Shown: one piece after another, positions 59,301-64,000 of the stretch
Layout of the letters: each line of letters starts with the position of its first letter
How positions within the stretch are numbered: the stretch's first letter is position 1
Assembly: GCF_018143015.1 (NCBI RefSeq)
Contig: NC_054752.1
Location: forward strand, 744,001-808,000
Source of the DNA: Lytechinus variegatus
Taxonomy: Eukaryota > Echinodermata > Echinoidea > Temnopleuroida > Toxopneustidae
Direction of reading: 5' to 3'
Length of the DNA: 64,000 nt
The notes under the pieces: model-generated
What the model was told of the DNA's origin: nothing
Database searches by the model: none
Seen by the model: the letters and a program-made list of their open reading frames with translations, nothing else
Position numbers and translations under genes: made by a program

Positions 59301-62300
59301 GCCACGATGCTATACATATATGTCATGAATTTGGTCTCAAAAGTTGCGCAAGACTTCAAAGAGAAAAGTCATAAAATTTTAGAAATTTCAGAAATATCAT
59401 GTGAAGCATTGAGGGGGAGGGGGGCATCATGCCCCCCTCCTCTCCCGCCAGTCCTTTTAGGGTTAAGACCAGTCAACAGAGAATCCATAATGTAAGCCAT
59501 CTTCACTGCTACTGTTTGGTTTTCTTTTGGTTTGTTTTGTTTTGCTATTTTTTTTAAACATTAACATCTTTATTATGAATATACAGGGTCATGTTTTTTT
59601 CTTAAAGTTCACAGATGACATGACAAATATCACTTGAGGTAGGGTCAACATAAAGGTGGCACTTTAACATTTAGTAAAACTAGATATCTCATTAGGGATT
59701 CATATAATTATGGACATCTTTTATTTAATATTTTTTAATGTATTTTGCAGTTCAGATGCTCTTATAAAGTGGGCTGGAGGCTATTTCACTCATGGTCAAT
59801 TTGTTTCATATGAACAAGTAAGTATCTTGGAGTTTATATTATACAACTCCTAACATTTTTCTGTAATCTGATTGGTCTAAATTGGATCAAATGATATTCA
59901 GCGAATTGCACTATTACGTCCAAAATGCACTATATTGCACTCTGATGTCATACCAATTGTACTATAGTGCGAGGTCTGGAATTATTTAGAATTTAGATCA
60001 AATATAGCATTCAGGGCAAGTCAGTAACATGGGGGAGGGGGGATGTATAAAACAAACAATGCACACATTCTTGTGCATAGAGGACCTAAATAATGAACTC
60101 TGTGCTCGACTCGCCAAATGGACATACCACAAACGGTCCTGTGGACCTCGGTGCGGTATATCCATTGGCTCTTCTCGCACATCGTTCATTATTTGGCCCT
60201 GCATGCACGCGTTTACGTGCATTATTTGTATACTATTTCTGTCTGAATTCTTTTTTTCCAGGTATGAAAAAGGATGCCACTTGCTCTCAACATTTGCCGA
60301 AAATAGTGAAGATTTCACTCTAAAGATTGAATTTTCTTTACAATATTTGGGTTCAAGATTAATGGAACAATCTCAAGATCAAGTTTATAGTGCTTTTTCA
60401 TCAGTGCTATAAAGCAATAGTCATGTTTCACTTTTTAAAGAGAAATTCCAGTAGTTGCAGTAAACACTGATTTCATGAGAAAGTCTGTAAAACAAGGCTT
60501 AATTGTCAGCATATCATCGAGGATCTAGATCTGGTACAATTACATTAACTGAACTTTGTGAAATCTTGAAATCTACGCTGAAAAATGTTCACACCGAAGA
60601 TCCCCAACACAGATAAGCGCACGTGGGACAATGTATAATTATTGCTTAGAGCGTCGGGCCCGACGCTCTACCCGAATCCTGTGCTTATTTGCTGATTTCT
60701 CAGCAATTACACAATTTCTTCCAGAATCCTTTGGCACATGCGTTTTATTTATACAAACAGACACTTTGGTGGTCATTTCATTGGATTCTGTACGAACTCA
60801 TTTTGAAATCGTTACCAAAACTAGCTTTTACCTTTAAGCACATTATATGACTTTTTAAAAAAAAATTTCTGAACTTAGTTGGTACATGAATATAAGATGT
60901 CAAGTCTAAAGACATGAAAATATTGGCCTGATAGAGAAAAAAGCAACAAATGGAGCAGAAAATGAAAGATAGTTTCCAAGTGGTAATGATTGTTCATGAG
61001 TTGGTTAAAGGTCAAGTCTACCTCAGAAAAATGTTTATTTGAATTAGGAATTCAGACAAGCACAATGCTGAAAATTTCATCAAAATCAGATGTAAAATAA
61101 GAAAGTTATGACATTTCAAAGTTTTGCCTATTTTTCACAAAATAGTTATATGAACGAGTCAGTTACATCCATTTGAGAGAGTCGATGATGTCGCTCACTC
61201 ACTATTTCTTTTGTTTTTTATTGTTTGAATTATACAATATTTCAATTTTTACGAATTTGACAATTAGGACCTCCTTGCCTGAACCACAAAATGTTAAAAT
61301 AATGGAATTCCACATGTTCAGGGAGGAATGAAACTTCATTTTACATGACAATGACAAGAAAATCAAAATATTTCATATTTCATATAATAAAATACAAAAG
61401 AAATAGTGAGTGAGTGATGTCATCAGTTCCCTCATTTGCATACCGACCGAGATGTGCATATAACTGTTTAGTGAAATGAATTGAAAATTTAAAATGTCAT
61501 AACTTTCTTATTTTACATCTGATTTTGATGAAATTTTCAGCATTATGCTTGTTGGATTTTTCTCTTTTTATTCAAATTAAGTTTTTGTTGGGGTGGACTT
61601 GTCCTTTAACTATTAAAGTGTCAATGTATGTGTACATCATGGATTTTTTTATGATCTTTATTATTATCATTCTTCCACAAGTGATACTAGACAACTACAT
61701 TTTTGGTCGATTTGAGTATATTTTCAGCCACATTAACAATTTTGATATTACTTCTTACAAATACCTTGATTGGGTAATAGCAGGTTCCCTCATAAAGATT
61801 TACCCTGCTCTACAATTATTAGATACCCAGACCTTACCCGCCAATGAGATCTTTACCTCACCTTGCTCATGTTATTGTAGGCATTGTGTGTGTTTGTATG
61901 CCTATCTGTATGCATGTCTGTACACAGAATCTTATGAGACAGTTTCGATAACATTGCATTCATTTTTTTTCTTCTCTTAGGTTTTGCCTGATGATCCTTT
62001 TGGCATTGTAATGTGAGTTGAAATTTTAGCTCTTGGAAGAAAAAAAATTAAAAGATTTGCAGGTTCACTGTCTGAAATACAAGCTATTATGATTTTTTCT
62101 TCTTTGTTTCGTTTGCTATTTAAAAAATAGCAACTCAGATATACATACATGTAGTACATTATTATCCATATAAAACTTGATATTTGTACTGTAGTACTTT
62201 CAAAGTAAATAATCTATATTTGAAGTTTAGATTTTAAGAAATACAATAAATTGTTTGTTTTTTTTTTCATTTTTTTCCTTTACTAATTACAGCATATCAT

Positions 62301-63425
62301 AACATTTTGAAATGATAATTCTAAGATATCTTTTGAATGACTAGAATTGATGAATATGAATTTCCTCTTTCTTTTTGTTTCAGGCAGAAACATTTCAAAA
62401 AGCTGAACTCGCCACTAAACGCGATACAGAAGTACACCAATAAGCAAAAACACTGTGCTAGGTTTATACAACAGGTATGGCTTTCATTAAAATGGAATTC
62501 ACCTTCAATATTAGACAGACCAATATTACAAAGAGAATCAGGGCCCTGTTGCATGAGAATTACTATTCTAATAACATCCACTACCATGGTAATGATGACC
62601 AACAGCCAATCAGAATCAAGGATTTCATGTTAGTTACCATTGCATGACAAAGTAACCAATATGGTAACTTTTATGCAACATGCCCTAGAACCTATTCCCT
62701 CATGTTTGACTGGATAGGGAGACTGAGCTGACCTGACGGTCGCTCATTGACTGTTTGTTTGTCTTATCATTTATCTTTTGAAATAACGATTAGTTATACA
62801 GAGAATGATGAAGCCTATACCATAATTTCATTTGTGCTGAGAAAGTAAAAAGTTTTTGGAAAGAGAAGTACCTGTTTTGCCACTTTTATTGTGATGTGAA
62901 TGATATCAAACAAGAAAATTTGATGCTATGGCATTGTATGTTAGTGTGCCTTACAGGGAAAGACAATTTCATGAGGGTGCAGGAAAATTTCTCAAAAGAA
63001 ACCTGCAAAATAAAAAAAAGCCCTGAAAAAGAAACATTCACTGCAGTGTTAGAGTTTTTCTAATTTGCAGGTTCAGTCAATAGTGTAGGAAAAGTACCTC
63101 CTCCCCCAATGAATTGTTCTTTTAAATTTGGCTGGTGACTCATCATTGTATTAAGTGAAGGTAGTTTGATAACACTGTATTCACTGAAAGAATATTTATA
63201 TTAGCCCTAGGAGAGTCACAACCTGTGCATTCTCAATTCCTTTATACATTGCAAAGCAAATACTTCTTATTTGCAAATATGCTACCAAAACATCCTCTTT
63301 TGTATTCTTTTCTGAAGGGTTGGGATACATCTTGTGCTATTAACATGTATGAATACTACACACAAATCATCTCAAAGGGTGAAAGGATAAGAGTAGAACA
63401 GATTGAGCTATTTGATGAGTTTGAG
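53305..63425 (+). CDS. LCMT2: tRNA wybutosine-synthesizing protein 4 (TYW4/LCMT2), 3' end outside window
   Basis: TYW4 is an SAM-dependent enzyme that finishes wybutosine at position 37 of tRNA-Phe by carboxyl methylation and methoxycarbonylation (family knowledge). Coding exons 53305-53361 (predicted), 54967-55170, 56283-56475, 58542-58695, 59751-59817, 61981-62012, 62384-62474 and 63318-63425 join in phase to 302 codons. Visible: VQGTNDSS, RRAPLINRGYYIRARAI, SAM motif SLGAGFDSTYFRL, FYEVDFPQLVKRKA, LLGVDLKHLD, LPTLLLSECVITYID, FVSYEQ, FKKLNSP, GWDTSCAINMYEYY and IELFDEFE. RAPLIxRGYYxRARA and GAGFDS favour TYW4 over LCMT1. The TYW4 kelch propeller is expected beyond 64000. Human LCMT2 is, from recall, a single-exon gene, so the intron-split form may be closer to the ancestral layout. 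Confidence 0.92.
53483..53722. mobile_element. CAGCTGTAGCTGACAG repeat, copy 1, with nested MITE
   Basis: Shares ACGTGCCAGCYAATCTGCTAGCA and GCTGTAGCTGACAGC with 53924-54120. A MITE (53494-53623; GGGTCCGGTAACACAAA / TTTGTGTTACGGGCCC) is inserted in its left part. TYW4 intron 1. Confidence 0.65.
53924..54120. mobile_element. Palindromic repeat, copy 2, TYW4 intron 1
   Basis: TATGACAAACAG, GGATCAGCCAGGTTCTTC and CAGCTACAGCTG on the left mirror CAGCTGTAGCTG-like, ACCTGGCTGATCC and CTTGTCATAA on the right. Confidence 0.75.
54289..54808. mobile_element. Element bounded by TTAACTCTTTG / CAAAGAGTTA
   Basis: Short inverted ends TTAACTCTTTGTCC and GGGCAAAGAGTTA about 520 bp apart, with CCGTGCAC/TGTGCC-like subterminal sequence. 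Non-coding; ends about 160 bp before TYW4 exon 2. Confidence 0.55.
54967..55170 (+). CDS. LCMT2: TYW4 coding exon 2
   Basis: Sixty-eight codons after the acceptor GTACTTAACAG, ending AAT CAG before GTCAGT. Encodes VQGTNDSSIVSKCS, GYFKDTYLHHFV and RRAPLINRGYYIRARAIDDV, the substrate- and SAM-contacting N-terminal lid of the LCM family. Confidence 0.94.
56005..56215 (-). mobile_element. tRNA-derived SINE, family 1, partial, reverse
   Basis: TAATAATAATT tail at left, body CACCTCACCTGGGTTGAGTG; the tRNA head is absent. Ends about 70 bp before TYW4 exon 3. Confidence 0.75.
56283..56475 (+). CDS. LCMT2: TYW4 coding exon 3 (SAM motif I)
   Basis: Encodes IISLGAGFDSTYFRLQANGS, FYEVDFPQLVKRKAALI and SLLDSS plus one base. 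SLGAGFDS is the SAM-binding loop; the acidic VDFP strand follows. Donor GTAAGA. A mobile-element copy begins about 10 bp downstream. Confidence 0.95.
56484..57800 (+). mobile_element. Element X, copy A, TYW4 intron 3
   Basis: About 1.3 kb, homologous to the split copy at 21808-26530. Opens with ATATTGGATGACCAGAAATA and CCCTAACGAGTGGAATAT. Its middle is open on the + strand for 130 codons (57159-57551), but the frame is not kept in the other copy. A tRNA-derived element (56668-56840) is inserted. Confidence 0.75.
56668..56840 (-). mobile_element. tRNA-derived SINE, reverse, nested in element X
   Basis: Minus strand reads TGGCTCAGTTTGTAGAGCAT (A box) and GGGAGTTCAAGCCCCGGC (B-box region). The flanks resume element X (GAGTGGAATAT / TTTCTGGTATTCCATGAAA). 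Confidence 0.7.
57985..58430 (+). repeat. GGTCAAAGGTCA tandem-repeat family, second type, TYW4 intron 3
   Basis: Three diverged units with CAACTTGCTCTCATTTCT and GGGGTCAAAGGTCATCTAGG, ending GGCGAGACTCGTGGTTCGCA then AACCAC. Same family as 32160-32515. Confidence 0.75.
58542..58695 (+). CDS. LCMT2: TYW4 coding exon 4
   Basis: Encodes GVCISSEKYHLLGVDLKHL, then LERVFKDIGVDSVLPTLLLS and ECVITYIDTH. LLGVDLKHLD and LPTLLLSECVITYI match the family's SAM-adenine and catalytic-core strands. Acceptor TTCTCACAG, donor GTAGGC. Confidence 0.95.
58827..59466 (+). mobile_element. AACCCTAAAAGGACTGG inverted-repeat element, TYW4 intron 4
   Basis: Ends AACCCTAAAAGGACTGG and CCAGTCCTTTTAGGGTTAA. Interior CGTGCGATCGCACCGAAATT and GGTCTCAAAAGTTGCGCAAG is related to the CCCTATCTAGGC family, but the ends differ. 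Confidence 0.8.
59751..59817 (+). CDS. LCMT2: TYW4 coding exon 5
   Basis: Twenty-two codons after completing Ser: SDALIKWAGGYFTHGQFVSY then EQ, matching ALIAWAAQRF...VVYEQ of the human protein. Acceptor TATTTTGCAG, donor GTAAGT. Confidence 0.93.
60053..60228. mobile_element. Hairpin MITE core, TYW4 intron 5
   Basis: Two about 77-bp arms pair around a 20-bp loop: CCAAATGGACATACCAC versus GTGCGGTATATCCATTGG and CTAAATAATGAACTCTGTGC versus its complement. A wider element probably extends left to about 59845. Confidence 0.75.
60437..60838. mobile_element. Palindromic element centred on a perfect 24-bp palindrome
   Basis: Outer halves mirror loosely (CCAGTAGTTGCAGTAAACAC versus the complement of GTTACCAAAACTAGC); the centre holds TAGAGCGTCGGG/CCCGACGCTCTA (60647-60670). 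Confidence 0.6.
61009..61605. mobile_element. Palindromic TTAA-flanked element, copy 7, TYW4 intron 5
   Basis: 597 bp, mirrored halves, flanked by TTAA (61005-61008, 61606-61609). The best preserved copy with 20237-20841. Confidence 0.9.
61981..62012 (+). CDS. LCMT2: TYW4 coding exon 6 (micro-exon)
   Basis: Only 32 nt: VLPDDPFGIV plus two bases of Met. Acceptor TTCTCTTAG, donor GTGAGT. Human TYW4 has MRPQDAFGQFM here, and splicing it in keeps the frame between exons 5 and 7. Confidence 0.85.
62384..62474 (+). CDS. LCMT2: TYW4 coding exon 7
   Basis: Completes Met and encodes QKHFKKLNSPLNAIQKYTNK then QKHCARFIQQ; compare QHFRQLNSPLHGL of human TYW4. Acceptor TTTGTTTCAG, donor GTATGG. Confidence 0.93.
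62541..62686. mobile_element. MITE GGGCCCTGTTGCATGA, TYW4 intron 7
   Basis: Ends GGGCCCTGTTGCATGA and TTATGCAACATGCCCT pair. Interior CCAATCAGAATCAAGG is shared with the nested MITE at 24836-24983, suggesting related families. Confidence 0.8.
63318..63425 (+). CDS. LCMT2: TYW4 coding exon 8
   Basis: Thirty-six codons, GWDTSCAINMYEYYTQIIS to RVEQIELFDEFE, matching GWTACGAVDMNEFY and ENIEPFDEFE. Donor GTAAGA in phase 0. The next exon (EWHLKCAHY equivalent) is not in the window. Confidence 0.94.
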
Positions 63426-64000
63426 GTAAGAAACTGATGAATCTGTATGATGTGTTATTTTATATTAAGCTGTATTATTGTAAAGCACTTAGGGGGTATT
63501 GCAAGAAAATATTTGCAATCAATTGCAAATATTCTGTTGCAATTTTAACTTTAGCAAATCAGATTACTCTCCTTGTTTCATGGAGCATAGTAGCAATCAA
63601 TTGCAAATTTGCAATTAATTGCAAGGCATATGCTTGCTTTCAGGAACAAAAATAGACTTGCAATCGATTGCAAGTTTCTTGAAATGCCCCATTAGAGACC
63701 TCTGATAAAGTATTTAAGCAAGTATAATTATTATTGTAGTCACAGACTTGAAAAATAGAAATATACAAAAAAGAACTTCCTTGAAACTTACTGTGGACTG
63801 TTATTGTACTTTACTGACAATGTGAGTATTAAAAAAAAGATTTCCCATAGATCTACACGTATATAAATGAATGAATTTGAATACAAACATCAACTTAATT
63901 AATTCCTGTACTGTAATAAGAGTGTGCTGTACATACGCAGAGCTACCTACTATTCCACTCATGTAACAGTTCAATTAATCCTTTTTAAATCATGTAGATA
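63426..64000. other. TYW4 intron 8, open at the right edge
   Basis: AT-rich; a local repeat of GCAATCAATTGCAA-like motifs (63515-63670). No further TYW4 exon is found before the window ends. Confidence 0.5.

Overview
The window is eukaryotic and AT-rich, with spliced genes, GT-AG introns and a very dense load of small DNA transposons, foldback elements and tRNA-derived SINEs. The repeat types (arrays carrying GCTCGCGCTTCGCGCTCGCA, TTAA-flanked palindromic elements of about 600 bp, (ATT)n-tailed SINEs) and the protein similarities suggest a marine invertebrate deuterostome, most likely a sea urchin. This placement is inference from recall; no database was searched.

Three host genes lie on the + strand. 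(1) CDK5, 9915-21516, is complete: eight coding exons, every junction in phase, 294 residues, with the PSSALRE helix, HRD and DFG. (2) An SH3BP5-family gene (Rab11 exchange factor), 31799-43378, is complete: seven coding exons and 511 residues, with a long coiled-coil region followed by an unusually acidic tail. (3) TYW4/LCMT2 (wybutosine synthesis), 53305 to beyond the right edge, has eight coding exons covering the methyltransferase domain. The expected C-terminal kelch propeller would lie outside the window. The first TYW4 exon is a prediction. The genes are unrelated in pathway and separated by 10 kb each; nothing suggests co-regulation.

Layout: 1-9900 is repeats, dominated by a foldback element of about 5.6 kb (3428-9018) with diverged internal repeats in two mirrored arms. 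9915-21516 is CDK5, with introns full of mobile DNA. 21517-31798 is intergenic and holds nested elements, including one family split by later insertions. 31799-43378 is the SH3BP5-family gene. 43379-53304 is intergenic with a GC-rich repeat array, a LINE 3' fragment, a structured RNA-like segment and foldback pairs. 53305-64000 is TYW4 with repeat-laden introns.

The most unusual observations are: a perfect 54-bp inverted repeat in introns 2 and 3 bracketing CDK5 exon 3; a 28-bp tandem array that repeatedly mimics a 3' splice site and runs into the real acceptor of CDK5 exon 7; a tandem repeat element with a DR1-type (AGGTCA-A-AGGTCA) site in every unit; occupied/empty-site pairs that date insertions relative to each other; and a hammerhead-like motif between two AT microsatellites. 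I see no CRISPR array, no complete tRNA or rRNA gene, and no clear retroviral or LTR element.
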